Shown here: positions 1 through 16,349 of the stretch, piece by piece
Numbering within the stretch: the stretch's first letter is position 1
How the letters are laid out: every line of letters starts with the position of its first letter
DNA from: Neolentinus lepideus HHB14362 ss-1
Lineage: Eukaryota; Basidiomycota; Agaricomycetes; Gloeophyllales; Gloeophyllaceae
Assembly (NCBI GenBank): GCA_001632425.1
Contig: KV425598.1
Span: 1-64,000, forward strand
Reading direction: 5' to 3'
Length of the DNA stretch: 64,000 nucleotides
Notes under the pieces: generated by a model
Seen by the model: the letters and a program-made list of their open reading frames with translations, nothing else
Told to the model about the DNA's origin: nothing
Databases searched by the model: none
Translations under genes and position numbers: made by a program

Positions 1-2
1 GA

Positions 3-230
3 CCCCCACCTGAGGAATCAAATGCACCTCCTGTGCCTGCGCCTACCGCAGCTAGCAGAGTGGGTGACTTCCTACTTGCCCCCGAAAACGCTATAGCCGA
101 AATCCTCGAAGGCCCCGACCGTGCCCCAAAACAGACCAAGTCCCACCACGCTACGCCGGGCAACAACAAAAACCCGCGCCGCAATGACAGAGGTGGGCGA
201 GCTAACCGACGTGGGAGAGGACGGGCCTAA
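3..230 (+). CDS. C-terminal end of LINE ORF1 (gag-like), partial
   Basis: The frame is open from the window edge to a TAA at 228-230. The visible 75 residues are proline/alanine-rich and end in an Arg/Gly-rich basic tail (RRNDRGGRANRRGRGRA), which suits a nucleic-acid-binding C-terminus. It lies upstream of ORF2 on the same strand, where LINE ORF1 is expected. No zinc knuckle is visible, but the main part of the protein is outside the window. It could also be the end of an unrelated host gene interrupted by the LINE. Confidence 0.45.
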   Translation, partial: PPPEESNAPPVPAPTAASRVGDFLLAPENAIAEILEGPDRAPKQTKSHHATPGNNKNPRRNDRGGRANRRGRGRA

Positions 231-588
231 CAGCACTAATCTTGGACTTTCACGCACACCGTCTACGAACTTGCTTCCACTCGCCTGCGCGCGTAAAATA
301 TTGATAACCAAACTTAGTGATGTAAGGTATCATACGTACTATAATACACCGATGCGATATCCCACCATAAGTCCAAAGAATAGTGCCCGAACCACTAGCA
401 GCACAATTACTTGCCCACATTTACTGACCATTTCGGGACAGGAAAGCAAGTAAGCTGCATGCCTGGTTGTAAACCGGGCACAAACGGCGACCTATTTAGG
501 TCTTGGCGTGCCGTGCTGAGAAGCTGAAGTCTCCGTGAACAATCCATAGCCCGGTCGGGCGGATATGGGTATAGTAGCGTAGACATAG

Positions 589-3500
589 CCACCTGTGGAG
601 TGCAGGTATTCACTCCTTACCTCTCTGGATTGCTGTACGGCGGGGGACATCAAAGCAGCAGCGGGAACTAACATTAACTCTTCACCAGGTGTATTACTTC
701 GGCAACAGGCAAGCCTCCACGTATCTCGAGGAGGTGCAAACTATGCCGTCAATAACACCTCCGAGGACGAGGCGCAGGAGATCGGTGACGGACCAGAGGT
801 GGTCCCCTGCCCCTCTAATCAATCCCTCGCCCACCAGCGAGCGCCTGGGACCCCGCCAGGCAATGCTCTCGGACACGATGAGCACACAGAGTGTACGGAA
901 ACCCCACACTCTGACCCAGATGACCTCCCATTCATTACACAGTCAATGAGAGATCAATGCAGACTGCGTCGCACCATCCACATAAAAAAGAAAACAAAAG
1001 CATCCTTACGTGTAGCTTCTCTAAATATGAAAGGAACCGGAGGAGGGAACATCAACTCCGGGAAATGGTTCCATATTAATCAAATGATGAGACAACGAAA
1101 AATTGGCATCCTCGCTGTCCAGGAGGCTCACCTGACAGATGAGTACGTCACCTCCCTACACCAAATATTTGGTAAGCGCCTCAAAATCCTCCACTCCTCC
1201 CTACCCGGGCGGGAATCATCTGCGGCAGGCATAGCATTTGTATTAAATAGGGACATAATCCCAGTAAATGATGCAAAAATCGAGGTCATTATACCAGGAC
1301 GAGCCACCCTCCTCACAATTGCATGGCATGCAACCCTGACCCTACCCATACTAAATGTATATGCCCCGAATGACTCAATGCTTGCCAACCATAGCTTCTG
1401 GCGAGAGATCCGGGAAAAATGGCGTGACAACCACCTACCAAATCCCGACATAGTACTCGGAGACTTCAATATCACTGAGAGCACCCAGGACCGATTCCCA
1501 AGCCGCCCAGACAACAACAGGGCAGTCCAAGAGCTAATCCGGCTCAAAGGAGACTTTCTCCTACAAGATGGATGGAGACACACATACCCCGATGACCTAA
1601 ACTACACGTTCCACTCGACACACTCCCTCTCGCGACTTGACCGTATATACGTCACTCAACCCATCCTAGACCACGCACTTGACTGGGACATTGATGAACC
1701 CCCCATTCCGACGGACCACAGAATAGTCTCAGTCCGAATTGTGGACCCTGTAGCACCATACGTAGGCACCGGGCGCTGGGTGCTCCCACACCACCTACTA
1801 AAAGACAAAACTCTTGCTAATGATATACAAAATCTTGGCACCTCACTGACAGCCAAATTTGAGGAACTTGACAAATCCCACAATTGGGACCCAGACAACA
1901 ACAAACAGACCTTGTGGAGAGACTTCAAGACCGACCTCTCGAACCTAACACGTGCCCGAGCAAAGAAAATCATCCCACTCACCATGGAAGGCCAACTAAA
2001 CCACCTTAAAAAGCAATTAAAAAAGACACTCGACCACAACAAGCCAGACCATACAGCCTACGCTGAACTACGACAAAAAATCAAGGAACTGGAGGTAACC
2101 AAACACACCCGTGACCGCCGAGCTGTGTCTGCACGGGTCCGGACTGAAGGCCGGACACCTGGGAAACTCCTCTCCGCGATGAGCAAGCCTAAGTCACCCC
2201 GAGACACCATGTACAGCCTGAGAAAGCAAGGGTCAAACCCCCCCATATACGTTAACCGCACCGAAGAAATGGCACAACTTGCCCGTGACTATCACGAGGA
2301 CATACAGTCTGAAGACCCAGCCCTCACAGGTGCTGCGCTAGAGGTGGCAACTGAAACAGTCCTAAGTCACGTCAAAGTCAGACTCTCCCCCCCCGAGTCA
2401 GTCCCCCTAACTGAACCAATGACAACTGAAGAAGTGGCCAACGCCCTCAAGCTATCAAAAAATGGAAAGGCCCCCGGCCTAGACGGCATATCCGTTGAAG
2501 TGTGGAAGAGCCTACGTGACTCAACCAAAAGAGACCCCATCACGGGCAAAACTGTCTTCAGCATCCTGCAAATACTGACTGAAGTCTTCAATGACATAGA
2601 AGTTCACGGCATTGCTCCACAATCAAAGTTCACGGAAGGATGGATGTGCCCGCTATACAAAAAGAAAGATAAGAGGGACATCGAAAACTACAGACCCATC
2701 ACCCTCCTCAACACTGACTACAAAGTATACACAAAAGCCCTGGCGCTACGACTCACCACCGCGGCCACGAAAATCATTCATGAGAGCCAAGCTGGCTTCC
2801 TCCCGGGAAGATCCATCCTAAACCAAACCCAATTAGCGCAAATTGTTGTAGACTATGCAGAAGCTGAAGAAATTAATGGGGTTATTGTTGCCCTCGACCA
2901 AGAGAAGGCATATGACAAAATAGATCACGAATATCTTTGGGAAACCATGAAACACTTTGGCTTCCCAGAACAGTTTATCAACATAATCCAGAACCTTTAT
3001 AAAACAGCGACAACACAAGTCATGATAAATGGGGTACTCAGCGAACCGTTCCGAGTCATACGAGGCGTCCGACAGGGTGACCCACTGTCTTGCCTCCTCT
3101 TCCTTATCGCAATTGAGCCGCTTGCGGCAATGCTCAGAGCCTCAGACCTACACGGTATCCCTATCCCTGGAAAAAATGAACGCCTCATAGCCACCCTCTT
3201 TGCGGACGACACCACAACGTACCTAAGTGAATATGACCACTTCGCAGATCTAGAAACCATCCTGCTCACTTGGTGCCGTGCATCCCGTGCACGCTTCAAC
3301 ATATCAAAAACGGAGATCATCCCGATAGGAACCAAGGAATACAGACAGAGAGTTCTTGCATCCCGATGCCTCAGCCCATCCCAAACACCAATCCCAGACA
3401 ACATCCGTATTGTGGAGGATGGGCTTGCGGTACGTATCCTTGGTGCATGGATTGGCAACCACGCCTCTGCGGTGACGCCCTGGCTACCTATACTGGACAG

Positions 3501-5829
3501 AATCAAAGCCAGACTAGCCGTATGGGAGAACCAACACCCAGACCTCATGACCAGAAAACACCTCGTAAACCAATTCATAGCTGCAACTACCCAGTACCTT
3601 ACTGCGGCACAGGGTATGCCCAAAGACATTGAAACTGAACTCCACCAACTAGTTGGAAACTTCATATGGGCGGGATTGACTCGCGCACCTATCCGCAGAG
3701 ACATCCTCGAACTACCAATCCGAGAGGGCGGGATAGGCCTAGTCAACATCCCGCGACGGAACCGGGCAACAAATGCCAAAAAGGTTGCCCTCCTCCTCGA
3801 CCTACAGAACAGACCAATCTGGGCACACTTCGCAAACCCACTTATGGGCCACCACATCACGGCAGAATCTGGTAAAATTCAAGACTGGGCACGGATCAAT
3901 GTCTTCCTACAGCAATGGAATGTAGCGACTCACTCCCGGACCTCCATGCCCAACAGCATACTCGGTATGCTGAGATTTGCTAAGGAAGCACACCTAAGCT
4001 TCACCGCCCTTAACCCGTCCAGAAAATTGGTCAAGTCGCTCCCTGCCTGGTACCACTTTGGTGCCAAGCGGTTCCTCAAAGCAGCCCCGAACTCTAAAGC
4101 CGCGCTATGCCTATACAAGACGCACAAAGTGACATCCGTCGGGAGACTATACAAAGTCATTGACCGCGAGACCACAAAACCAGGGATCCGAAAACACAAC
4201 ACAAGATACGACTGTGCATGCCCCGCCTGTGCCCGGGACCGATCCAAAGGGTGCACACACCCGAAAGAATGTCTAAAAACAGCAAAAATAATTAAAGCAG
4301 AGATAGAAAACTCCAAGTGGGACCCCTGGTCCATCCCAGAGGAGAATGATGGCCTTTCACTCACGAGACATCGCCGCAGAGCCAATAAAGTTGCCCTCCA
4401 GAATGACGACACCCTAACATTTGACCCGTCCGTCTCACTCCGAGGAGGAATTACACAGGGCTTCCGCCTCTTCACTGACCCTAAAGCCTCGTGCCGTGAC
4501 CCCGCCCGGCGCAAGATAGGACTCGTCCTCCCAAACGAAGCAGTCACAGCCTATACCGACGGCGCATGTATTGACAATGGGGACATCAACGCCCGAGCAG
4601 GAAGTGGCGTCTTCTATGGAACAGGGGACACTCGGAACCTCTCGCTACGCCTACCAGATGAACTCAATTCCAATAACGCGGGGGAAATAGTAGCAGTACT
4701 CACCCTAGTCAAAGCCACCCCCACCTTCGCCCCCCTCCACTTTGAAACAGACTCAAAGCTAGTTGTCAATGGACTGGCAAGAGACTTCCGGGACTGGGAA
4801 GACCTAGGTTACATCGGCATAGCGCATAGCACCCTATGGAAAGCGCTCATAGCTGCATTACGCGCACGAAGCGCACCCACCACATTCAAGTGGATAAAGG
4901 GACACAGCAACCATCAAGGAAATAATGGCGCGGACAAACTCGCAGGAGATGGAGCCCGAAAACCCACTGCAAATGCAATAGACCTTTCTATTGATCCCAA
5001 ATGGAACCTCACGGGTATGAAGCTCACAGCTGTCACTCAAGCCCGAGCATACAAGGCCCTCTCGGCTGCCAGAAAGCACCCACCAATGCGGCTATCCACC
5101 ATAATCACCTTAGACATGATAAGACACGCGGTGAAGGACCTCACCGACCATCTCCCTACAGACTCCAGAATTTGGCAAAGCTTCCGCCACACCGACCACT
5201 CACCCAAAGTCACTGACTTCCTCTTCAAAGCCACACATGGCACATTCATGATAGGAAAAAGATGGGCCCACATACCTAACTATGAACACCGTGCCATCTG
5301 CCCGATCTGCGACACAGATGATTCCCTTGACCATGCCCTCACCGAGTGCTCTGCCCCGGGTCAAGCGGAAGTCTGGAAATGTGTGAAGTCAATCTGGCTA
5401 AAGAAACACTCACAATGGGAGAAACCCACACTAGGCATGATACTAGGCAGCACCCTAGCCCACTTCCGCTCCCCCAAAGGTACCCCTCTCCCCGGGGTTG
5501 ACAGGTTATACCGGATTATGATCCCAGAGTCCGCGTACTTCATTTGGAAGCTCCGCTGCGAACGAGTGGTGGGCGGTGTAGAAACCCATAACCCTACCGA
5601 AATCCAACGCCGGTGGCGTGCCATGATGAACGAACGCCTGGCACTAGACCAAGCCCTAACGCACCCGCGACTCGGAAAAGCTGCACTACAAAGAAAAGTA
5701 GTGCTGAGAACATGGAGCTACACGCTCCAAAATGAATTATTCCTACCCGACGACTGGATCAAGTACGCGGGGGTTTTAGTGGGTATAGACTTACCGGAGC
5801 ACCGGCGTCGCTACCGCGAACCGCCTTAG
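589..5829 (+). CDS. LINE ORF2 polyprotein: endonuclease, reverse transcriptase, RNase H
   Basis: The frame is open after a TAG at 586-588. The first ATG in frame is at 946, so the true start is uncertain. Numbering residues from 595, an APE endonuclease spans about 137-382, with QEAHL (Glu177), GDFN (Asp290), RLDRIY (Asp349) and TDHR (His375). The reverse transcriptase spans about 608-940, with KAPGLDG, YRPITLLN, AFDxxDH-like KAYDKIDH, RQGDPLS and the catalytic FADD (869-872). An RNase H domain follows at about 1316-1450 with TDGAC, NNAGEIVA, FETDSKL and NNGADKLA supplying its acidic residues. A Cys/His cluster, CPICDTDDSLDHALTEC, lies near 1569. The enzyme nicks the target and primes reverse transcription there. 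All catalytic residues are present, so the protein may be functional. Confidence 0.95.
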   Translation, partial: PPVECRYSLLTSLDCCTAGDIKAAAGTNINSSPGVLLRQQASLHVSRGGANYAVNNTSEDEAQEIGDGPEVVPCPSNQSLAHQRAPGTPPGNALGHDEHTECTETPHSDPDDLPFITQSMRDQCRLRRTIHIKKKTKASLRVASLNMKGTGGGNINSGKWFHINQMMRQRKIGILAVQEAHLTDEYVTSLHQIFGKRLKILHSSLPGRESSAAGIAFVLNRDIIPVNDAKIEVIIPGRATLLTIAWHATLTLPILNVYAPNDSMLANHSFWREIREKWRDNHLPNPDIVLGDFNITESTQDRFPSRPDNNRAVQELIRLKGDFLLQDGWRHTYPDDLNYTFHSTHSLSRLDRIYVTQPILDHALDWDIDEPPIPTDHRIVSVRIVDPVAPYVGTGRWVLPHHLLKDKTLANDIQNLGTSLTAKFEELDKSHNWDPDNNKQTLWRDFKTDLSNLTRARAKKIIPLTMEGQLNHLKKQLKKTLDHNKPDHTAYAELRQKIKELEVTKHTRDRRAVSARVRTEGRTPGKLLSAMSKPKSPRDTMYSLRKQGSNPPIYVNRTEEMAQLARDYHEDIQSEDPALTGAALEVATETVLSHVKVRLSPPESVPLTEPMTTEEVANALKLSKNGKAPGLDGISVEVWKSLRDSTKRDPITGKTVFSILQILTEVFNDIEVHGIAPQSKFTEGWMCPLYKKKDKRDIENYRPITLLNTDYKVYTKALALRLTTAATKIIHESQAGFLPGRSILNQTQLAQIVVDYAEAEEINGVIVALDQEKAYDKIDHEYLWETMKHFGFPEQFINIIQNLYKTATTQVMINGVLSEPFRVIRGVRQGDPLSCLLFLIAIEPLAAMLRASDLHGIPIPGKNERLIATLFADDTTTYLSEYDHFADLETILLTWCRASRARFNISKTEIIPIGTKEYRQRVLASRCLSPSQTPIPDNIRIVEDGLAVRILGAWIGNHASAVTPWLPILDRIKARLAVWENQHPDLMTRKHLVNQFIAATTQYLTAAQGMPKDIETELHQLVGNFIWAGLTRAPIRRDILELPIREGGIGLVNIPRRNRATNAKKVALLLDLQNRPIWAHFANPLMGHHITAESGKIQDWARINVFLQQWNVATHSRTSMPNSILGMLRFAKEAHLSFTALNPSRKLVKSLPAWYHFGAKRFLKAAPNSKAALCLYKTHKVTSVGRLYKVIDRETTKPGIRKHNTRYDCACPACARDRSKGCTHPKECLKTAKIIKAEIENSKWDPWSIPEENDGLSLTRHRRRANKVALQNDDTLTFDPSVSLRGGITQGFRLFTDPKASCRDPARRKIGLVLPNEAVTAYTDGACIDNGDINARAGSGVFYGTGDTRNLSLRLPDELNSNNAGEIVAVLTLVKATPTFAPLHFETDSKLVVNGLARDFRDWEDLGYIGIAHSTLWKALIAALRARSAPTTFKWIKGHSNHQGNNGADKLAGDGARKPTANAIDLSIDPKWNLTGMKLTAVTQARAYKALSAARKHPPMRLSTIITLDMIRHAVKDLTDHLPTDSRIWQSFRHTDHSPKVTDFLFKATHGTFMIGKRWAHIPNYEHRAICPICDTDDSLDHALTECSAPGQAEVWKCVKSIWLKKHSQWEKPTLGMILGSTLAHFRSPKGTPLPGVDRLYRIMIPESAYFIWKLRCERVVGGVETHNPTEIQRRWRAMMNERLALDQALTHPRLGKAALQRKVVLRTWSYTLQNELFLPDDWIKYAGVLVGIDLPEHRRRYREPP

Positions 5830-6129
5830 ATTGCAGAGATGGTTTGTCGAGTCCCACACTGAGCGCTACGGCGCCACGTGCATAAGGCATTTCCCCCGAG
5901 GATAAGGCATACTTAGCTATAGGACACTATCACACTACTGGACTGTTTGTCCAACATTTAACGGGATGGGGGGCAAGCCGAGCCTTGCTGCCCTAATCTA
6001 AATCGTTCCTCAAAAAAAAAGTTATTTGCTCTTGCTCATGTCGTGACCGTGCGAAATCACGTAGTGTCACACTTCATTAAGTATCGTCACGCGTGGGCGT
6101 CGCGTAGTTCGTCCGACGCACTCTCCAAA

Positions 6130-7126
6130 ATGTCCTCTGTTGCCTCAAGCTCGACCGCCAGCCCCATCTCGAACACCGACCATGAAGAGTCCCAGTATCT
6201 TAATCTCATCAAATTGGTAATAGAGACCGGTGCACCCAGACCAGACCGCACAGGCACGGGGACCTACTCGATTTTTGCCCCTCCGCCTCTACGCTTCTCC
6301 CTCGCGAACAACATCTTCCCCCTCCTCACCACTAAGCGCACATTCCTTCGCGGCATCATTGCTGAACTCCTTTGGTTCATTCACGGCTCGACGGACTCGG
6401 CACTTCTCTCCGCGCAAGGCGTGAAGATATGGGACGGCAATGGGTCGAAGGAATTCTTGGAGAAGAGAGGGCTGGGACACCGGAGGGAAGGTGATCTTGG
6501 CCCGGTGTACGGATTTCAATGGAGGCATTTCGGTGCGAAATATACGGATTGCGATGGAGATTATGAGGGGCAAGGGGTGGACCAGCTTGCGGAGTGTATC
6601 AGGAAGATCAAAGAGGATCCTACTGACAGGAGAATAATTCTAAGTGCTTGGAATCCTGCGGGTACGTGTCGTCTCGCTTCTTTTTCAAACAATTAAACTC
6701 AACCGTCGCCTAGACATCCCTCTGATGGCCCTCCCGCCCTGCCACATGCTCTGCCAATTCTACGTCCACCTCCCGCCCTCAGACTCCCCCGCTTCGAAGC
6801 CTAGGCTCTCCTGCCTGATGTACCAGCGCTCCGCCGACCTCGGCCTCGGCATCCCCTTCAACATCGCGTCCTATGCTCTATTAACACACATGGTCGCGCA
6901 CGTCACCGGCACGGACCCCCACGAGCTCATCATACAGCTCGGCGACGCGCATGTGTATAAAGACCACGTCGATGCGCTGAACGTTCAATTGGGTAGAGTA
7001 CCTAGGGCGTTTCCGAAGTTGAGATTCAAGAGGGAGATCGGTGCGATTGATGAGTTTGTGCTCGAGGATGTGCTTGTGGAGGGATATGATCCGTATCCCA
7101 GTATTGCTATGAAGATGAGTGTTTGA
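6130..7126 (+). CDS. Thymidylate synthase
   Basis: Exons 6130-6661 and 6714-7126, joined across a 52-nt GT-AG intron, encode 314 residues, close to the usual 300-320 for the family. The enzyme methylates dUMP to dTMP using methylene-tetrahydrofolate, the only de novo source of thymidylate. Family blocks are in order: [11 protein letters not shown] (phosphate binding), [41 protein letters not shown], the active-site block [12 protein letters not shown] with its nucleophilic Cys, [20 protein letters not shown], and [14 protein letters not shown]. The intron splits the codon just before the active-site block. ATG 6130 is the first in frame and gives a short non-conserved N-terminus. A LINE ends 110 bp upstream, within the expected promoter region. 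Confidence 0.96.
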
Positions 7127-9253
7127 GGTTCAATATCTTAAGACTAATGGGTTTGTATTGTTTATTCTCGTCACGTTGTATTGGCATAGAGTTTACATGT
7201 AGCAACGAATAGCACAGTGGGTTCAACGGCGCCTTGCCGATACTATCGGACGCTCAAATGACGAAATAAGGGAGTGGTTCCCAAAATCCTTGTAAATTGT
7301 ACGATCTGGTCCATTCGGATGTAGGAGAGTTGTCGTAACTCGCATTGAGCTCACCCGCCTTTCATCTCGCGGAATCCAAAGAACGATTGTTTTGTAGCAC
7401 CAGCACGTGCAATTACGATCGTTGCCACTAACGGGAGAAACGAGCTAGCACCTGCACGGAGCGTCAATAACATGTTAAGATTTCGGCCGAGCGTACTTAT
7501 CACGTGCAGGTAGCGTCTAATCTACCTAGGTGCATGCTGGAAGTTGCTAATCCAGCAAACACGGTGAAAGGTGTCTGACGAACGATCAGGTAGACGAACG
7601 CACTTTGTTCGTCATCCGTGCACGTGTCAAGTCATACCACTCGTAACAGAGGCTTGGTAATATCGCCTAGATTGACGGAGGTCTGTAGGTTGGCTCCGCC
7701 TGACGCCCATCTCGCTGGAAACTCTTGGAGAAAGCGAACAATACCGCCGATGATGACACAGCGAGCTATTGAATAGATGTTACTGACCAATTCACGAGAA
7801 CTGTACCACTGATGTAGACGATGAGAAGGGGAGTTCCATGTTAGGTCTCGTGGATGCTTGACAAGGCCGAATCGTGTTACTAGAATGCCTTTGAAACCAC
7901 CTTAGAATGTAATCTTAGAGGTGGATGGCGATAAAGACGCGATCTATACTGATTACGGTGAGTAACTAGCGGCGAGGTTCATTTGAGCTGGTAACCTACT
8001 GAGTCACCGAAAATTTCGTATCTTCGCCGGAACATCAGCCAGAGTTTGGTTGGGAATAGTGCGATGGTAGAAATTAATGGCCGACCGAGACACGCAGGAG
8101 CACTGAAAATATAGTGTTGGTGGGAGACTAGTAGTTGAATACGGATGCCCTTCATGCAGGATCATGCAGTTCATTCTGTAAAAGCTTTGCGCCGGGTATG
8201 CCGTATTTCCGAGCTCCTAAGGTTAGGGCGGCAAAGCTCCCCTTCCACGCAGGACGAGACTTTGCTGCCCCATTCATAGCGCAAGGCTGGAGCCGCGACG
8301 GAGGATACGACACACCTTGCAATTTTCGCAACTGGTAGCACATTTTGAATCGGATCCCTTCCACGCCCAAGCCAAATTCTAAGCGGTGCACGACCAGCCA
8401 GTGCGGATGCATCGTCCACGGACAAGATGCAAAATCGCTCTCTTGTCATAATTCCTGTAAAGTGCTGAACAGTCGGAACGGCGCACGGATAGCACATCGG
8501 GTCTGGACGAGTACCGATGATACAAAGTCTGACATTCCTTGTTCTCGCTCTGGAGACAGAGTTTCAACCGCTGAGTAAGGACAGCGCCGACGCTCGGTCA
8601 GTTGCGTTGAAATGGGCGCTTATGTTGATGATATGGTAATAGCTCCTGGCCATGACTCGACCATGAATGAACCCGAGACCGAACTTGAAACATAACGTAA
8701 CACAGACTCGACCGTAAAATTGAGCGCTATGCCAGGATGACCAGCCGCTTGGCCCGGACGCAGGGTTCGAGTCCGAATTTCAGAGAGAGTCGACACGGTT
8801 TATCCCGTTGAGGTTCCTGCGATATGATTCGCTGCGGGGGGCTGACTAATCTATTCTACTGTGACGTCACCATCCTCTTATGGTATGGTGGCAGTGTCAC
8901 CTGCTACGAATGGATCATCGTGCTGGGCTAGAGATGATCCTCTGAAGCACAAAGGTGAGTAACCGGAAACCGCAACCTTGGCTGCGAAGATTGGAAGAGG
9001 GAAAGTCGGATGGTCTAGCAAACTTAGTCAGGGTGACTACTCACTTTTCATTCATACCAACGAGATCGTTCGGCGAACACGGCGATGGCATGTCTTGCGT
9101 ATACTCCTTCGAGTCATGCTCTTGCGCATGTACCGCCTCGTCACGCTGTCGTGCCCTTGTTCAAAGGTTCTGGTTGAGGGTATATATGCTGTGAGTGCCC
9201 GACAAGCAAAAGTCAGCTCAGTATTTCTAAAACCACAGCGATCAACTGATATT
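7127..9253. other. Gene-free interval
   Basis: About 2.1 kb between thymidylate synthase and the Zn2Cys6 gene. No frame longer than about 110 codons is open and none shows spliceable conserved blocks. I see no repeat or transposon signature. An isolated B-box-like GGTTCGAGTCC at 8764-8774 has no supporting tRNA structure. Confidence 0.6.
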
Positions 9254-11409
9254 ATGGCTAACTCTCCAGAAACATCTGCTCAGGGATCGTCGGCACCGCT
9301 TCAAAGAGGAAAGGCGTGCTTGAATTGCAGGTAAGCACAGACACATGAAACGGTCAAAATCTAGATTGACAGCGTCCAACTGCGGTAGGAGACGAAAAAT
9401 GGTAAGACGCGTGCAATCTTCACGCCAATTCAATGCTGACTAGTCCTATTACAGAAATGTGATGGGGCTCGCCCCGTCTGCTCACAGTGCCAGCGCGCAG
9501 GACGAGATGAGGACTGCGAGTACGCCGATGGAGGCCGCACTCGTACCCAGATCCTGCAAGATACCATCGCTGAGCTCGAGGCGCGCATCGAAGAGCTGGA
9601 GAATCCAGGCCACACCACGTCGGTGACCCTTCACGATCCTCATGCTCCCCAAATGAGGGCTCATCCAAGTTCCAGCCCCACACAGGGACAGAATCTACCG
9701 GTGGCCTCTACGTCGGGTCAAGGTGGGATTATTTCCATGTTTATACACACGAGTGTGGCTGACATAGCGCTTGTAGCTTCTCGACAGCTTCAATTTTACG
9801 CTCAAAGCCCTACTCAGTTTGAGCAAGGCATAGCAGCCGCGCCAGGGTGGTGGGAGTATGATGAGCCCCCAACTCATATTGCTCGAGCACTGTAGGCCCT
9901 GAAATTATAGAAGATATACTTATATTCAGAATATACTGACACTTTTGTCTTCTCTCCAAAAGAATAGAACTATTCCTCCCAAATACCGCCCAATTTGGCT
10001 TCTTTCTTAACACGACCCGCTTCCTCAGCGCTACCGTCATTATGTCCACACTTGGGCAAGAAAATCGCCCTCTTCCCGCGCTCATGACCTCCGTCTACCT
10101 CATCGGTGTCCATTTATCTACTTCGCCAGAGGTTAAACAGCATGAGGGAGCCTTCCTCTCCCGCCTGCGACATCAGCTTGCGATTGTCCCGGCAGGGCTC
10201 CAACCGAACCAGGTGATGCAAGCCATCCAAGCCGAGGTGGTCCTTGCAAGTTATCTGTTCCGCGTGGGTAACATCGTCGAGGCACGGTACCACTCCAGCG
10301 CAGCCGTGTCTCTAGTACTCGGGTACAGGCTGCATAAAATTCGCTCGGCCGAGATGGACGTGAACGCGCTTGGTGGGGAGTTTGTGGTCACGCTTCCGCC
10401 CCCACAAGACGTGATTGAGGAGGGAGAGAGGATCAATGGGTTCTGGATTACTATGGTCATGGACAAAGAGTGGGCAGCAGCGCTTGGCATGCCAGCGACT
10501 GCGGGGAACGATGATATGATTGACACGCCCTTCCCGTGGAATGAGCGAGCATATGAACAGGTCCATATTTCATTTATCTTGTCACAGTTCTGAGTACTGA
10601 TCTTGTGACAGAACCTCGTACCTATTGGAAACTTGTACTCACGGACTGTCCAAAAATTCTTGAGCGGAGACACGACAAATCCACTTGGTGGGGAAGCCCC
10701 TTGTGTCCAGGCGACGATCTTATTCGAACGCGCTTCCCAATTTACCTTCCGCCAGCTAGGTAAGCCATTCGTGCCTTTTCTGCTCATCCTCATTCATCTC
10801 CTCCGAAGATGCAGTTGCCCACGCCGACTACCTCTCACTGGACGCGCGAATTGATGAAGTCCGCCAAATTGTCTTCTCACTTGAGACGTTGCAGATGTTG
10901 CAGGCGAACCTTCGTTTGTACCTTCCGACGTGCACGCTTCTGTACCTCTCGACAATGAAATTGCATTCGCGGTTTATATCTGAGAACACTGTGGCATTGG
11001 CAAAGTGTTTGACGGCTGCGAACGACTTGGTGGTGTTGCTGCAGCGGGCGCGAGAGGCGCAGTCGCTGCCTGCCAGTGGAATTATGGGGGTAAGTCAAGT
11101 GGAGGTTTTGGTCAGTGCTAGCGTGGATACTGAAATATTCTCTAGACGTTATGTTACTTGGCCTCACAAGAGATCATCCGGTACTTGACTATCATTCCGA
11201 CTCTACCACCTGCTAGAAGACCTCGTAACTTTTCCAGAGATATGGTCGTGGCCATGCTGACGACCACCATGGTGGCATTGGAGGCGTTTGGCGCGGATAG
11301 CTCTCTTACTGGTAAGGCATCATTAATGATTAGAAGTCTCCTGCCACTGACACGCCATATAGTGTCTCAGCTTGCTGAGCTTCGGAATGCATTTCCAGGT
11401 ACACCTTAA
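9254..11409 (+). CDS. Zn(II)2Cys6 transcription factor
   Basis: Nine exons (9254-9330, 9389-9401, 9455-9722, 9777-9891, 9963-10560, 10612-10759, 10809-11089, 11146-11311, 11363-11409) give 570 residues. The N-terminal binuclear zinc cluster reads ACLNCR / RRRKM / KCDGARPVCSQCQRAGRDEDC, with six Cys, and is assembled from three exons including one of only 13 nt. It is followed by a short heptad-like linker (TIAELEARIEELE) suited to dimerisation, then a low-conservation middle region and helical blocks typical of the fungal regulatory domain, including LFLPNTAQFGFFLN. Proteins of this class bind CGG-type sites in the nucleus; the target genes cannot be told from the sequence. The donor after 10560 (GTCCAT) is weak, so that junction is less sure. 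Confidence 0.88.

Positions 11410-16349
<4,940 letters not shown>

Larger units (their letters stand above)
1..6020 (+). mobile_element. LINE (non-LTR) retrotransposon, Tad1/I-like, 5' end outside window
   Basis: The unit holds the tail of a first ORF (to 230), a long intact ORF2 (589-5829), a short 3' UTR and a terminal run of nine A at 6012-6020, which I take as the 3' end. ORF2 carries an APE-type endonuclease, a reverse transcriptase and then an RNase H domain. That order is typical of the Tad1 and I clades of non-LTR elements in fungi. No stop or frameshift interrupts ORF2, so the copy looks recent. The 5' end and any target-site duplication cannot be judged because the element runs off the left edge. 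The thymidylate synthase start codon lies about 110 bp downstream. The clade assignment is inferred from domain order only. Confidence 0.9.

Noticed and set aside
2997..3860. 287-codon open frame on the minus strand inside the LINE
   Set aside because: It is antisense to the reverse transcriptase coding sequence and has no domain; the opposite frame carries all conserved motifs.
6440..6637. Overlapping frames inside thymidylate synthase exon 1
   Set aside because: They lie in other frames of a well-conserved enzyme.
8764..8774. GGTTCGAGTCC, a tRNA B-box match
   Set aside because: The surrounding bases do not form a T stem (only two of five pairs), and no acceptor or anticodon stem can be drawn.
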